Positions 17,336 to 25,928 are shown, counted from the stretch's first letter. The stretch: 64,000 bases of DNA from Pseudarthrobacter phenanthrenivorans (GCF_000813845.1 NZ_JWTB01000025.1:1-64000), one strand, 5' to 3'. The notes: a model not told the origin generated them from the sequence alone. Program-made: numbers and translations.

Positions 17336-18421
17336 ATGACCAACTTCGTCCCCACCCCCACCGTCCCGGCACCGGACATCGTCCGCTGCGCCTACATGGA
17401 AATCGTGGTCACCGACCTCGCCAAATCCCGTGAGTTCTACGTGGACGTCCTGGGACTGCACGTCACCGAGGAAGACGACAACGCGATCTACCTGCGCTCC
17501 CTGGAGGAGTTCATCCACCACAACCTCGTGCTCCGCAAGGGCCCGGTGGCCGCCGTCGCCGCTTTCGCCTACCGGGTCAAGTCCCCCGCGGAGGTTGACG
17601 CCGCCGAGGCCTACTACCGCGAGCTCGGCTGCCGGGTGGAGCGCCGCAAGGAAGGCTTCACCAAGGGCATCGGCGACTCCGTCCGCGTGGAGGACCCGCT
17701 GGGCTTCCCCTACGAGTTCTTCTACGACGTGGAGCACGTGGAGCGCCTCACCCAGCGCTACGACCTCTACTCCGCCGGCGAACTGGTCCGCCTGGACCAC
17801 TTCAACCAGGTCACCCCGGACGTCCCGCGCGGCCGCAAGTACCTTGAGGACCTGGGCTTCCGCGTCTCCGAGGACATCAAGGATGCCGACGGCGTCACGT
17901 ACGCCGCCTGGATGCACCGCAAGCAGACCGTGCACGACACCGCCCTGACCGGCGGCAACGGCCCGCGCATGCACCACGTCGCGTTCGCCACGCACGAGAA
18001 GCACAACATCATCCAGATCTGCGACAAGATGGGCGCCCTGCGCATCAGCGACCGGATCGAACGCGGCCCCGGCCGGCACGGCGTGTCCAACGCCTTCTAC
18101 CTCTACATCCTGGACCCGGACGGCCACCGCATCGAGATCTACACCCAGGACTACTACACCGGCGACCCCGACAACCCCACCATCACCTGGGACGTCCACG
18201 ACAACCAGCGCCGCGACTGGTGGGGCAACCCGGTGGTCCCGTCCTGGTACACCGAGGCCTCCCTGGTCCTGGACCTGGACGGCAACCCGCAGCCCGTGAT
18301 CGAGCGCGAGGAAAAGTCCGAAATGGCCGTCACGGTGGGCGCCGACGGCTTCTCCTACACCCGGAAGGACGGCGCGCCGGAAGGCGACCGGACGGGATTC
18401 AAGCTGGGAGTGCAGGTCTAA
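17336..18421 (+). CDS. hpaD: 3,4-dihydroxyphenylacetate 2,3-dioxygenase (homoprotocatechuate extradiol dioxygenase)
   Basis: Type I extradiol dioxygenase, 361 residues, opening homoprotocatechuate to 5-carboxymethyl-2-hydroxymuconate semialdehyde. Two glyoxalase-fold domains are present (about 15-140 and 150-275). The metal triad falls at His155 (RLDHFNQV), His214 (RMHHVAF) and Glu267 (HRIEIYTQ), and the acid/base residues His200 and Tyr257 are present. This matches the numbering I recall for the Brevibacterium Fe and Arthrobacter Mn (MndD) enzymes. Those two have nearly identical active sites, so whether this one uses Fe or Mn cannot be read from sequence. An AGAAGAGAG ribosome site precedes ATG 17336. 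Confidence 0.96.
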   Translation: MTNFVPTPTVPAPDIVRCAYMEIVVTDLAKSREFYVDVLGLHVTEEDDNAIYLRSLEEFIHHNLVLRKGPVAAVAAFAYRVKSPAEVDAAEAYYRELGCRVERRKEGFTKGIGDSVRVEDPLGFPYEFFYDVEHVERLTQRYDLYSAGELVRLDHFNQVTPDVPRGRKYLEDLGFRVSEDIKDADGVTYAAWMHRKQTVHDTALTGGNGPRMHHVAFATHEKHNIIQICDKMGALRISDRIERGPGRHGVSNAFYLYILDPDGHRIEIYTQDYYTGDPDNPTITWDVHDNQRRDWWGNPVVPSWYTEASLVLDLDGNPQPVIEREEKSEMAVTVGADGFSYTRKDGAPEGDRTGFKLGVQV

Positions 18422-18424
18422 CAA

Positions 18425-19210
18425 ATGCTGGAGCCAACGACGATTGAGGCCATCGCGGACGAGCTGGTGGAAGCCGGCCGCACCCGCACCCCTGTCCCCC
18501 GCCTGACCGCCCGCTATCCGGACATGACCGTGGAGGACTCCTACGCCGTCCAGCAGTTGTGGCGCCGCCGCAACGAGGAGGCCGGCCGGACCCTGGTGGG
18601 GCGCAAGATCGGCCTCACGTCCAAGGCCATGCAGGCCGCCACGGGCATCACCGAACCGGACTACGGCGCCATCTTCGATGACATGGTCCTGGACACCGGC
18701 TGCTCGGTGGAATGGGAAGAGTACACCCACCCCCGGGTGGAGGTGGAGCTCGCGTTTGTGCTCAAGGATGGGCTCAAGGGCCCGGGCGTGACCATCTTCG
18801 ATGTCCTGAAGGCCACCGACTACGTGGTTCCGGCCCTCGAGATCCTTGATTCCAGGATTGAGATGGAGGGCCGGACCATCGTGGACACCATCTCGGACAA
18901 CGCCGCGATGGGTGCCATGGTGATCGGCGGCAACCCGGTCAAGCCGGACGCCGTGGACCTGCGCTGGGTCTCCGCCATCCTTTACAAGAACCAGACCGTG
19001 GAGGAGACCGGCGTGGCCGCCGGCGTCCTGGACCACCCGGCCAACGGCGTCCACTGGCTGGCCAACAAGATCGCGGCCCACGGCGATTCGCTCAAGGCCG
19101 GGGACATCATCCTGGCCGGCTCGTTCACCCGCCCCATGTGGGTGTACAAGGGCGACACCGTCCACGCCGACTACGGACCCCTGGGGAGTGTCACGTGCCG
19201 CTTCGAATAG
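18425..19210 (+). CDS. hpaH: 2-oxo-hept-4-ene-1,7-dioate hydratase
   Basis: A 261-residue member of the MhpD/HpaH hydratase family (FAH-like fold). It adds water to 2-oxohept-4-ene-1,7-dioate to form 4-hydroxy-2-oxoheptanedioate. Recognisable segments are GRKIGLTSKAMQAATGI, HPRVEVELAFVL with the acidic metal ligands, and the C-terminal LKAGDIILAGSFTRPMWV. The start lies 3 nt after the hpaD stop, with a purine-rich ribosome site inside the hpaD end. Its own 3' end overlaps hpaI by 16 nt. Confidence 0.93.
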   Translation: MLEPTTIEAIADELVEAGRTRTPVPRLTARYPDMTVEDSYAVQQLWRRRNEEAGRTLVGRKIGLTSKAMQAATGITEPDYGAIFDDMVLDTGCSVEWEEYTHPRVEVELAFVLKDGLKGPGVTIFDVLKATDYVVPALEILDSRIEMEGRTIVDTISDNAAMGAMVIGGNPVKPDAVDLRWVSAILYKNQTVEETGVAAGVLDHPANGVHWLANKIAAHGDSLKAGDIILAGSFTRPMWVYKGDTVHADYGPLGSVTCRFE

Positions 19211-19998
19211 AGGACACCTTCCGGTCCGCGCTGGCTGAGGCGGACCGGCCGCTGGCGGGCATGTGGGTCTGTTCCGGCAGCCCGCTGATCGCAGAACTGT
19301 GCGCGGGGGCGGGGCTGGACTGGCTGCTGGTGGACGCCGAACACAGCCCCAACGGGCTCGAATCCATCCTCGCCCAGCTCCAGGCCATCCATGGCTACCC
19401 GGTCCACGCCATGGTCCGGCCGCCGGTTAATGACACTGTGGTGATCAAGCAGTACCTGGATCTTGGCGTGCAGAACCTGCTGATCCCCATGGTCAACTCC
19501 GTAGCCGAGGCGGAAGCCGCGGTGGCAGCCACTTGCTACCCGCCTGAAGGCGTGCGGGGCGTCGGTTCGGCGCTGGCCCGGGCTGCCCGCTGGAACCGGG
19601 TCCCTGACTACCTGGCCCGCGCCAACGACACCATCAGCGTCACCGTCCAGATCGAATCCACCGCCGCGGTGGATGCGGTGGAGGACATCCTTGCGGTGGA
19701 GGGCGTGGACGCCGTCTTCATGGGCCCCTCCGACCTCGCCGCCTCCATGGGCCTGCTGGGACAGCAGGAACACCCCGAGGTGCGTGCCGCGGTCAAACAC
19801 TGCCTGTCCGCCGCCAAAGCGGCCGGCAAGCCCGCCGGCGTCAACGCCTTCAACCCCGACACAGCCCAGCACTACCTCGCCAACGGCGCCGCGTTCATCC
19901 TGGTGGGCGCCGACGTCGCCCTCCTCGCACGCGGCTCAGAAGCCCTCGCCGCGACATACATTCCCCAGGCCGGCAGCGACAGCCGCGCCAGCTACTGA
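19195..19998 (+). CDS. hpaI: 4-hydroxy-2-oxoheptanedioate aldolase
   Basis: Class II pyruvate aldolase of the HpcH/HpaI family, 267 residues, cleaving the hydrated intermediate to pyruvate and succinic semialdehyde. Active-site residues are visible: His50 in WLLVDAEHSPN, Arg75 in VRPPVND, Glu154 in VQIEST and Asp180 in MGPSDLAASMG. GTG 19195 was chosen because GGGGAG lies 6 nt upstream; an in-frame ATG at 19138 would add residues with no family match. It overlaps hpaH and is followed by the dehydrogenase that removes its semialdehyde product. Confidence 0.94.
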   Translation: MPLRIEDTFRSALAEADRPLAGMWVCSGSPLIAELCAGAGLDWLLVDAEHSPNGLESILAQLQAIHGYPVHAMVRPPVNDTVVIKQYLDLGVQNLLIPMVNSVAEAEAAVAATCYPPEGVRGVGSALARAARWNRVPDYLARANDTISVTVQIESTAAVDAVEDILAVEGVDAVFMGPSDLAASMGLLGQQEHPEVRAAVKHCLSAAKAAGKPAGVNAFNPDTAQHYLANGAAFILVGADVALLARGSEALAATYIPQAGSDSRASY

Positions 19999-20018
19999 CC
20001 ACTTTAAGGACATCTTCG

Positions 20019-21539
20019 ATGACAGTTACTACTGCGCTGCCCACCGCCCTTTCACCCGCGGCCGTTTCACCGGAGCGTGAGGCCGCGCTCCTCGCATCCG
20101 TGCCCACCGGCCTGCTGGTCAACGGGCAGTGGGTGGACGCGTCCGACGGCGGCACGTTTGATGTGCACGATCCCGCCACCGGGGAAGTGCTCGCCACCCT
20201 CGCCTCCGCCACCAGCCAGGATGCGATTGCCGCGCTGGACGCGGCCGACGCCGCCCAGGCCTCCTGGGCACGCACCGCACCCCGGACCCGCGCAGAGATC
20301 CTGCGCCGGGCCTTCGAGCTGGTCACCGAACGCGCCGAGGACTTCGCCCTGCTCATGACTTTGGAGATGGGCAAACCCCTGGCTGAAGCCCGCGGCGAAG
20401 TCACCTACGGCGCCGAGTTCCTGCGCTGGTTCGCCGAGGAAACCGTCCGGGACTACGGCCGCTACCTCACCACCCCCGAAGGCAAAAACAGGATCCTCGT
20501 CCAGCACAAACCCGTCGGCCCCTGCCTGCTGATCACCCCGTGGAACTTCCCGCTGGCCATGGCCACCCGTAAGGTGGCCCCCGCCGTCGCGGCCGGCTGC
20601 ACCATGGTCCTCAAGCCCGCCAAGCTCACACCGCTCACGGCACAGTACTTCGCCCAGACCATGCTCGACGCCGGCCTCCCGGCCGGGGTCCTGAACGTCG
20701 TCGCCTCCTCCTCCGCGTCCGGGATCTCCGGGCCGCTGCTCAAGGACTCCCGGCTGCGGAAAGTCTCCTTCACCGGCTCCACCCCGGTCGGGAAACGACT
20801 GATGGCCAACGCCGCGCAGAACGTCCTGCGGACCTCGATGGAGCTCGGCGGGAACGCCCCGTTTATCGTGTTCGAGGACGCCGACCTGGACGCCGCCGTC
20901 GAAGGGGCCATGGCGGCGAAGATGCGGAACATGGGCGAAGCCTGCACCGCCGCCAACCGGTTCCTCGTCCACGAAACCGTCGCCCAGGAATTCACCCAGA
21001 AGTTCGCCAAAGCGATGGGCGCCCTCACCACTGGCCGGGGCACCGAACCGGACACCAAGGTGGGCCCGCTAATTGACGGCGGCGCCCGCGACGACGTCCA
21101 CGCCCTGGTATCAGCGGCTGTTGACGCCGGAGCCGTCGCCGTCACCGGCGGCGCCCCGGTGGACGGGCCCGGCTACTTCTACCAGCCCACCGTCCTGGCC
21201 AACGTCCCCAACGACGCGGCGATCCTGGGCCAGGAAATCTTCGGCCCCGTTGCCCCCGTCACCACCTTCAGCACCGAAGAAGACGCCATCAAACTCGCCA
21301 ACGCCTCCGAGTACGGGCTCGCCTCCTACCTCTACAGCCGCGACTTCAACCGCCTCCTGCGCGTGGCGGAACAGATCGAGTTCGGCATGGTCGGGTTCAA
21401 CGCCGGCGTCATCTCCAACGCAGCAGCACCCTTCGGCGGCGTCAAACAATCAGGCCTCGGCCGCGAAGGCGGCTCCGAAGGCATCGCCGAATACACCACC
21501 ACCCAGTACATCGGCATCGCCGACCCCTACGCCGGCTGA
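20019..21539 (+). CDS. gabD: Succinate-semialdehyde dehydrogenase, NAD(P)-dependent
   Basis: Aldehyde dehydrogenase of 506 residues, close to GabD in pattern (LITPWNFPLAMATRKVAPAVAAGCT, Glu275 in SMELGGNAP, nucleophile Cys309 in MGEACTAANRF, and GFNAGVISNAAAPFGG near the end). It oxidises succinic semialdehyde released by HpaI to succinate, completing entry into the TCA cycle. It lies 20 nt after hpaI with an AAGGA-type ribosome site and is the last gene of the operon; a strong hairpin follows the stop. Confidence 0.93.
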   Translation: MTVTTALPTALSPAAVSPEREAALLASVPTGLLVNGQWVDASDGGTFDVHDPATGEVLATLASATSQDAIAALDAADAAQASWARTAPRTRAEILRRAFELVTERAEDFALLMTLEMGKPLAEARGEVTYGAEFLRWFAEETVRDYGRYLTTPEGKNRILVQHKPVGPCLLITPWNFPLAMATRKVAPAVAAGCTMVLKPAKLTPLTAQYFAQTMLDAGLPAGVLNVVASSSASGISGPLLKDSRLRKVSFTGSTPVGKRLMANAAQNVLRTSMELGGNAPFIVFEDADLDAAVEGAMAAKMRNMGEACTAANRFLVHETVAQEFTQKFAKAMGALTTGRGTEPDTKVGPLIDGGARDDVHALVSAAVDAGAVAVTGGAPVDGPGYFYQPTVLANVPNDAAILGQEIFGPVAPVTTFSTEEDAIKLANASEYGLASYLYSRDFNRLLRVAEQIEFGMVGFNAGVISNAAAPFGGVKQSGLGREGGSEGIAEYTTTQYIGIADPYAG

Positions 21540-21571
21540 CGGGTTCGCCGAACTGGCCCAGTTTCGAGCAG

Positions 21572-21598
21572 CGGGACCCGGGAAACACCCGGGTCCCG
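21572..21598 (+). terminator. Hairpin after the hpa operon
   Basis: CGGGACCCGGG and CCCGGGTCCCG form a perfect 11-bp stem around an AAACA loop, 33 nt after the gabD stop. There is no T-tract, as is common for actinobacterial terminators. Confidence 0.75.
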
Positions 21599-21661
21599 TG
21601 GTACATAATCCCCAAAACCGGGCCAATACGGCACTGCGCCAATTACGCGCGCAGTCAGCAG

Positions 21662-21702
21662 AAGCACCTGCCGCCCCTGGTAAAACGGGGAGGCAGGTGC
21701 TT
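21662..21702. terminator. Hairpin after the repeat-protein gene
   Basis: AAGCACCTGCC (21662-21672) pairs with GGCAGGTGCTT (21692-21702), with an inner CCCC/GGGG extension. It lies 12 nt past the stop of the minus-strand repeat-protein gene. With the preceding hairpin it separates two convergent transcripts and may act in both directions. Confidence 0.7.
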
Positions 21703-21713
21703 TCTAGTGCTGC

Positions 21714-22001
21714 TCAGGCGGCAGGGCGCGGCTGGTCCCGGTCGCCCCCGCCGCCGGCGGCGGGAAGAGTCACGTAGGTGCCCTGCGGCCTGATGCCATG
21801 TCCGGAAACGGCTCCGGGCAGTGAGACATAGCTTCCCTTCGGCTGCGGCGGCACCTCCGGGCCGGCCGGCAGCGTGACGTAACTGCCCTCCGGCTGCGGC
21901 GGCACTTCCGAACCGGGAGGCAGGGTGACGTAGGTGCCCCCTCGGGAGTGGTGGGTGGCGGCTGTTGCGGGCGCTTCGGTGAGCTCGAACTCCAAGGTCA
22001 T
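21714..22001 (-). CDS. Small protein with four GxYVxLP repeats, function unknown
   Basis: A 95-residue protein starting at ATG 22001, seven bases after AGGAG. After an 18-residue acidic leader (MTLEFELTEAPATAATHH) it has four tandem units of about 17-20 residues, each with the core G-[ST]-YV-[ST]-LP and mostly joined by a proline-rich EVPPQP linker: GTYVTLP, GSYVTLP, GSYVSLP, GTYVTLP. The tail is glycine/proline-rich. There are no cysteines, signal peptide or membrane segment. A leader plus repeated identical cores resembles multi-core precursors of modified peptides, but no modifying enzyme, protease or exporter lies nearby. A low-complexity structural protein is equally possible. I do not recognise the family. 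Confidence 0.7.
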   Translation of the reverse strand: MTLEFELTEAPATAATHHSRGGTYVTLPPGSEVPPQPEGSYVTLPAGPEVPPQPKGSYVSLPGAVSGHGIRPQGTYVTLPAAGGGGDRDQPRPAA

Positions 22002-22346
22002 GATGTCTCCTGCTGGTCGGGGGCATCGACGGCGCACAAGACCCAGCACCTGTGCACCGTGGCGCAACAGGAGCGGTGCTGTCCGCTGCTGGGGTTTGGC
22101 GGGGTCGTATGCCTGGTTCCGGGGAGGAGTTACCCGGCGGTTCTCGAGGGCTTCGCCGGCCTGAACCGATTCTAGGGCTTATTCTGACCAGTTCACAATA
22201 AGGGGCCGAAATTTTTACGCCGTTCCCTCAACGTCAACGGTCCTGCACCCAAAGACAAGAGTGGGGACCGCGCTCCCGCCCAGACTGGGAAGTAACCCGC
22301 TACGCCGACCGGCTGGCGTCCTTGCCTACTCGAAGTGGAGTACCCC
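22002..22346. other. 345-nt divergent intergenic region
   Basis: I see no gene here. It must hold the promoters of the repeat protein (minus) and the aldehyde dehydrogenase (plus). A CTTATT-N13-AATAAG inverted repeat lies at 22178-22202 in a locally AT-rich stretch, a possible operator. No riboswitch-like conserved sequence was recognised. Confidence 0.5.
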
Positions 22347-23756
22347 TTGGAAACCTACGATGCGCTCCTCGCGTCCATTGCCCCCGCCCCCGGCACCGGA
22401 CGGACCATCTTTGACCCGGCCACCGGCGGGGCCGTGGGCGAGGCCCCGGTCCACGATCTCGATTACCTGGAACGAGCCGTAGCGGCGGCCGTTGCCGCGC
22501 AGCCGGCCTGGGCTGCCCTGGGCCACGACGCCCGTTCCGCCGCGCTCCTGAAGGCAGCCGACGCCGTCGAACGCTCCGCCGAGGAACTCGCTCAGCTGCT
22601 CTCCCGCGAGCAGGGCAAACCCCTCAACGGCCCCAACGCCCGGTTTGAGGTGGGCGCCTGCGTGGCATGGCTGCGTGCCACGGCCGGCCTGCCGCTGGAG
22701 CCGGAAACCATCGTGGACGACGGCGAGACCCGCGCCGAACTGCACTACCGGCCCATCGGCGTGGTCGGCGCCATCGGTCCGTGGAACTGGCCCATGATGA
22801 TCGCCGTCTGGCAGTTGGCCCCCGCGCTGCGCATGGGCAACGCCGTGGTGGTCAAGCCCTCCGGCAACACCCCGCTGTCCGTCCTGGCCCTGGTCAAGGT
22901 CCTCAACGAGGAACTTCCGGAGGGCATCCTGTCAGTGGTGTCCTGCGGCCGCGAGGTCGGCGCCCGCCTCACCGACCACCCGGCGATCGGCAAGATCATG
23001 TTCACCGGCTCCACCGCCGGCGGCCGCGCGATCATCAAGTCCTCCGCGGACACCGTCAAGCGGCTCACCCTGGAACTGGGCGGCAACGACGCCGGCATCG
23101 TCCTGCCGGATGCCGACCCCAAGGCCATCGCCCAGGACGTTTTCTGGGGTGCGTTCCTCAACACCGGCCAGACCTGCGCCGCCCTCAAGCGCCTCTACGT
23201 CCACGACAGCATCTACGACGCCGTCTGCGGGGAACTCACCGCTGTCGCCAAGGCCATGCCGATGGGCAACGGCCTGGATGAAAACAACGTCCTGGGCCCG
23301 CTGCAGAACAAGGCACAGTACGACGTCGTGGCGAACCTCGTGGAGGCAGCGAAGGCTTCCGGAGCACGCGTCCTGCTGGGCGGGAACCCGGACGCCAGCC
23401 AGCCCGGCTTCTTCTACCCCACCACCCTGGTGGCGGACATCGACAACGACAACCCGCTGGTCGCGGAGGAACAGTTCGGTCCGGCCCTGCCCATCATCCG
23501 CTACAGCACCATCGATGAAGCGGTGGAAAAGGCCAACGGCCTTGACGTCGGCCTGGGCGCCTCCGTCTGGTCGGCGGACCTGAAGGCTGCCCGTGAGGTC
23601 GCTGCCCGCATCCAGGCCGGCACGGTGTGGATCAACCGGCACGGCGCCGTCGACCCGCGCATCCCCTTCGGCGGGGCCAAGCAGTCCGGCTACGGCGTGG
23701 AGTTCGGCGTCGAAGGACTTAAGGCCCTCGGCGTACCGCAGGTCATCAACGGCTGA
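22347..23756 (+). CDS. NAD(P)-dependent aldehyde dehydrogenase, coniferyl/benzaldehyde-type
   Basis: Aldehyde dehydrogenase superfamily, 469 residues. Cofactor and catalytic landmarks are present: IGPWNWPM, VVVKPSGNTPLS, Glu243 in TLELGGNDAG and Cys277 in NTGQTCAALKR. The pattern is closest to aldehyde dehydrogenases often annotated for aromatic or betaine-type aldehydes; the substrate is not determinable here. TTG 22347 was chosen because GTGGAG lies 6 nt upstream; an in-frame GTG at 22335 has no ribosome site. It is a single-gene unit with its own terminator, separate from the hpa operon. Confidence 0.85.
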   Translation: METYDALLASIAPAPGTGRTIFDPATGGAVGEAPVHDLDYLERAVAAAVAAQPAWAALGHDARSAALLKAADAVERSAEELAQLLSREQGKPLNGPNARFEVGACVAWLRATAGLPLEPETIVDDGETRAELHYRPIGVVGAIGPWNWPMMIAVWQLAPALRMGNAVVVKPSGNTPLSVLALVKVLNEELPEGILSVVSCGREVGARLTDHPAIGKIMFTGSTAGGRAIIKSSADTVKRLTLELGGNDAGIVLPDADPKAIAQDVFWGAFLNTGQTCAALKRLYVHDSIYDAVCGELTAVAKAMPMGNGLDENNVLGPLQNKAQYDVVANLVEAAKASGARVLLGGNPDASQPGFFYPTTLVADIDNDNPLVAEEQFGPALPIIRYSTIDEAVEKANGLDVGLGASVWSADLKAAREVAARIQAGTVWINRHGAVDPRIPFGGAKQSGYGVEFGVEGLKALGVPQVING

Positions 23757-23764
23757 ACTTGATG

Positions 23765-23803
23765 CGGGAGCCCGGCGCGCAGGTCCCCAGCGCCGGGCTC
23801 CCG
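23765..23803 (+). terminator. Strong hairpin after the aldehyde dehydrogenase gene
   Basis: CGGGAGCCCGGCGC pairs perfectly with GCGCCGGGCTCCCG (14 bp) around an 11-nt loop, starting 8 nt after the stop. It probably also serves the convergent membrane-protein gene. Confidence 0.8.
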
Positions 23804-23816
23804 GGGCTTTGCAGGG

Positions 23817-24215
23817 CTACCCCAGGGCCGGGACGGTGGACGTCCGGCCGGAGAACTGCCGGCGGGCCCAGCGCGCGAGCTTCTTGCCTTTGCCCTTCCA
23901 CCAGTTGTCCTCGTCCTGGTTGTGGTGGAAGCGGAAGACGATGGCAACGAGCACGAACATGCCCATCACCACGTCCACCCAGGACGACACCACCAGGGCG
24001 ATGAAGACCGTCATCGCGTTGGCCATGATGGACGGGATGGCGAGGGTCCGGAAGACGGTGCTCGCCACGTACCGGCGGTGCGACCTGGGCACGGACAGTT
24101 CCCGCACCATGTCGAAACACACGCACACCACCACGATGGTCTGCCCGATGGCCAGCAGGACCTGGCCGGGCAGGGAGCTGCTGAAGGCAGCCACGGACTC
24201 CATTCCCGGGCTCAT
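23817..24215 (-). CDS. Small membrane protein, function unknown
   Basis: A 132-residue protein with a hydrophobic stretch near residues 18-35 (LLAIGQTIVVVCVCF) and a long double hydrophobic region near 58-92, so probably three membrane helices. The C-terminal 40 residues are basic and tryptophan-rich (HNQDEDNWWKGKGKKLARWARR) and likely cytoplasmic. No known domain is recognised. It lies downstream of the dnaK operon on the same strand but is separated by about 190 nt containing hairpins, so it is probably independent. Confidence 0.65.
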   Translation of the reverse strand: MSPGMESVAAFSSSLPGQVLLAIGQTIVVVCVCFDMVRELSVPRSHRRYVASTVFRTLAIPSIMANAMTVFIALVVSSWVDVVMGMFVLVAIVFRFHHNQDEDNWWKGKGKKLARWARRQFSGRTSTVPALG

Positions 24216-24252
24216 GACCGGGCCTTGCTGCTGAGAACCTTAAACACGGAAA

Positions 24253-24316
24253 ACCCCCAGAACTTGTGGAACCACCGCCGCTGATCCGGCGATGGCTCCA
24301 TTCAAGTTCCAGGGGC
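24253..24316. terminator. Long imperfect hairpin flanked by T-runs on both strands
   Basis: CCCCCAGAACTTG on the left pairs, with one small mismatch, with CAAGTTCCAGGGG on the right; TGGA/TCCA and CGCCG/CGGCG pairs lie inside. TTTTT follows on the plus strand and TTTT on the minus strand. It lies between hspR and the membrane-protein gene and probably ends the chaperone transcript. Confidence 0.65.
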
Positions 24317-24360
24317 TTTTTCGGTCACGAGTAGCGGGTACTCATATTTGCCCGGGGGCG

Positions 24361-24383
24361 CCGGCAGCACTACCTGCTGCCGG
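24361..24383 (-). terminator. Hairpin downstream of hspR
   Basis: CCGGCAGCA and TGCTGCCGG form a 9-bp stem with a CTACC loop, 22 nt beyond the hspR stop on the minus strand. It is a likely first terminator of the dnaK operon, backed up by the larger hairpin at 24253. Confidence 0.6.
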
Positions 24384-24405
24384 GTCCCATTACTCCCTCA
24401 TGGCG

Positions 24406-24831
24406 CTACTTCCCAATGGCGCGGGGCCGCCACAGCATGACAGCCTGGGACCGTGGCCGGGGCCGCTGTCCTCGGGCCAGGCTCACCACGTCGCCTGCCG
24501 TGCCGGCGGCGAAGATCCGTGAATCCACGGCCCTCGGCCTTCGCCCGAGTTCCTCGGTCAACTCTGCAATCCGGCTTTGCAGGGCAGCCACCTGGTTTTC
24601 GAGTTCCAGGATCCGCTTGATGCCCTCCAGCGAGACCCCTTCCTGCGACAGCCGCTGCACCTCGCGCAGCATGTTGACGTCGCGCTGGGAGTACCGCCGG
24701 GATTTCCCCGGGGCACGGCTGGGCTTGACGATGCCCAGCCGGTCGTACTGCCGCAGGGTCTGCGGGTGCATGTCCGCGAGTTCGGCCGCCACGGAGATCA
24801 CGAAGATCGGCTGGTCGGCGTTGATGTCCAC
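24406..24831 (-). CDS. hspR: Heat-shock repressor HspR (MerR family)
   Basis: A 141-residue MerR-type repressor of the dnaK operon that in actinobacteria uses DnaK as co-repressor. The N-terminal helix-turn-helix is clear (VISVAAELADMHPQTLRQYDRLGIVKPSR, in part residues 11-40), followed by RRYSQRDVNMLREVQRLSQEGVSLEGI and a coiled-coil dimerisation helix (LELENQVAALQSRIAELTEEL). The C-terminal 40 residues are basic and probably disordered. GTG 24831 follows a strong GGAGGTGA site. It is the last gene of dnaK-grpE-dnaJ-hspR; HAIR-like sites lie upstream of dnaK. Confidence 0.94.
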   Translation of the reverse strand: MDINADQPIFVISVAAELADMHPQTLRQYDRLGIVKPSRAPGKSRRYSQRDVNMLREVQRLSQEGVSLEGIKRILELENQVAALQSRIAELTEELGRRPRAVDSRIFAAGTAGDVVSLARGQRPRPRSQAVMLWRPRAIGK

Positions 24832-24845
24832 GGCTCACCTCCGCC

Positions 24846-25817
24846 CTAGAGCCGGGCCTTGGCTGCCAGGCCCTCGCGGACGTCCGCCGACGACGTTGCC
24901 TCGGCGAACGCCTTGACCGCAGCTTCGGCGTCCTTGTTGAGATTCTTGGGAACTGCGACGTCGATGGTCACCAGCAGGTCGCCGGCGCCTTTGGACGTCT
25001 TCACGCCCTTGCCCTTGACCCGCAGGGTACGGCCGGACGGCGTGCCCGCCGGAACCCGGACCTTGACCCTGTCGCCGTCGATGGTGGGCACTTCGATGTC
25101 CGCTCCCAGGGCGGCCTCGGGGAAGGTGACCGGGACGTGGATGCGCAGGTTGTCGCCGTCGCGCGTGTAGAAGGCATGGGGCTGCACCGAGACGGACACC
25201 ACCAGGTCGCCGTTGCCCGCGGCACCCGGCTGGCCCTTGCCGCGCACCCGGACCTTTTGGCCGTCCTTGATGCCGGCCGGAACCCGGACGTCGATCACTT
25301 CACCGCTGGGCTCGCGCAGGCCGATGGTGGTGCCGCGGATGGACCCGGCAAACGAAATGCTGGTGGACGCGGTACGGTCGGCCCCCTTTTGCGGCGTGCG
25401 CTGGAACCCGGGCGCCCCGCCGAAGCCGCCGAACAGATCCGCGAATTCGGGCGGAATACCGCCGGAGGACGGGTTGAAGCCGCCGGCGTGGCGTCCCGTG
25501 TTTCCGGTGAACAGGCCGCCGAACATGTCCTCGAACCCGCCGTTGCCGCCGGCGGCGCCGCCGGGGGCAAAACGCGCCCCGCTGCCCATGGCCCGGATGG
25601 CGTCATACTGCTGGCGCTCCTCCGGATCCGAGAGCACCGAATAGGCCTCCGAGATGTCCTTGAACTTCTTCTCGGAAGCAGTGTTACCGGCGTTAGTGTC
25701 AGGGTGGTGCTGCCGCGCAAGCTTCCGGTAGGCCTTCTTGATGTCGGCGTCGGAAGCGTCCTTGGCAACACCAAGGATCTTGTAAAAGTCCTTGTCCACC
25801 CAATCCTGGCTAGCCAA
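24846..25817 (-). CDS. dnaJ: DnaJ-family co-chaperone without zinc finger
   Basis: A 323-residue Hsp40. The J domain (residues 8-75) has the HPD tripeptide in [13 protein letters not shown], which stimulates DnaK ATPase. A Gly/Phe-rich region follows (80-140), then two C-terminal substrate-binding beta domains. The four CxxCxGxG zinc motifs are absent, so it is class II (CbpA/DnaJ1-like). The start is TTG 25817, seven nt after AAGGA; no better in-frame ATG exists. A 314-nt gap separates it from grpE, and hspR begins 14 nt after its stop. Confidence 0.92.
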   Translation of the reverse strand: MASQDWVDKDFYKILGVAKDASDADIKKAYRKLARQHHPDTNAGNTASEKKFKDISEAYSVLSDPEERQQYDAIRAMGSGARFAPGGAAGGNGGFEDMFGGLFTGNTGRHAGGFNPSSGGIPPEFADLFGGFGGAPGFQRTPQKGADRTASTSISFAGSIRGTTIGLREPSGEVIDVRVPAGIKDGQKVRVRGKGQPGAAGNGDLVVSVSVQPHAFYTRDGDNLRIHVPVTFPEAALGADIEVPTIDGDRVKVRVPAGTPSGRTLRVKGKGVKTSKGAGDLLVTIDVAVPKNLNKDAEAAVKAFAEATSSADVREGLAAKARL

Positions 25818-25868
25818 TGGCGTTTCCTTTCTTGTTCAAACCTTCGTGCCCCGGCTGGGCAACGCTCC

Positions 25869-25928
25869 GCTGGATAGGGGGCCGTGCCCGCTCCGCGGTG
25901 CCCGCCACGCCGCGGCCCCCTATCCAGC
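25869..25928. repeat. Palindromic element 1 between grpE and dnaJ
   Basis: GCTGGATAGGGGGCCG (25869-25884) and CGGCCCCCTATCCAGC (25913-25928) form a perfect 16-bp stem around a 28-nt GC-rich loop. The stem core GGATAGGGGGCC is nearly identical to that of element 2 downstream, suggesting one repeat family. Confidence 0.8.

Noticed and set aside
15764-19165. A 1133-codon open frame antisense to hpaE, hpaD and hpaH
   Set aside because: It opposes three well-supported genes with conserved active sites; its product is an Ala/Gly/His/Val-rich shadow typical of high-GC DNA with no domain signal.
21934-22175. Small plus-strand frames overlapping the repeat-protein start region
   Set aside because: They lack ribosome sites and are shadows across the repeat-protein gene and its leader.
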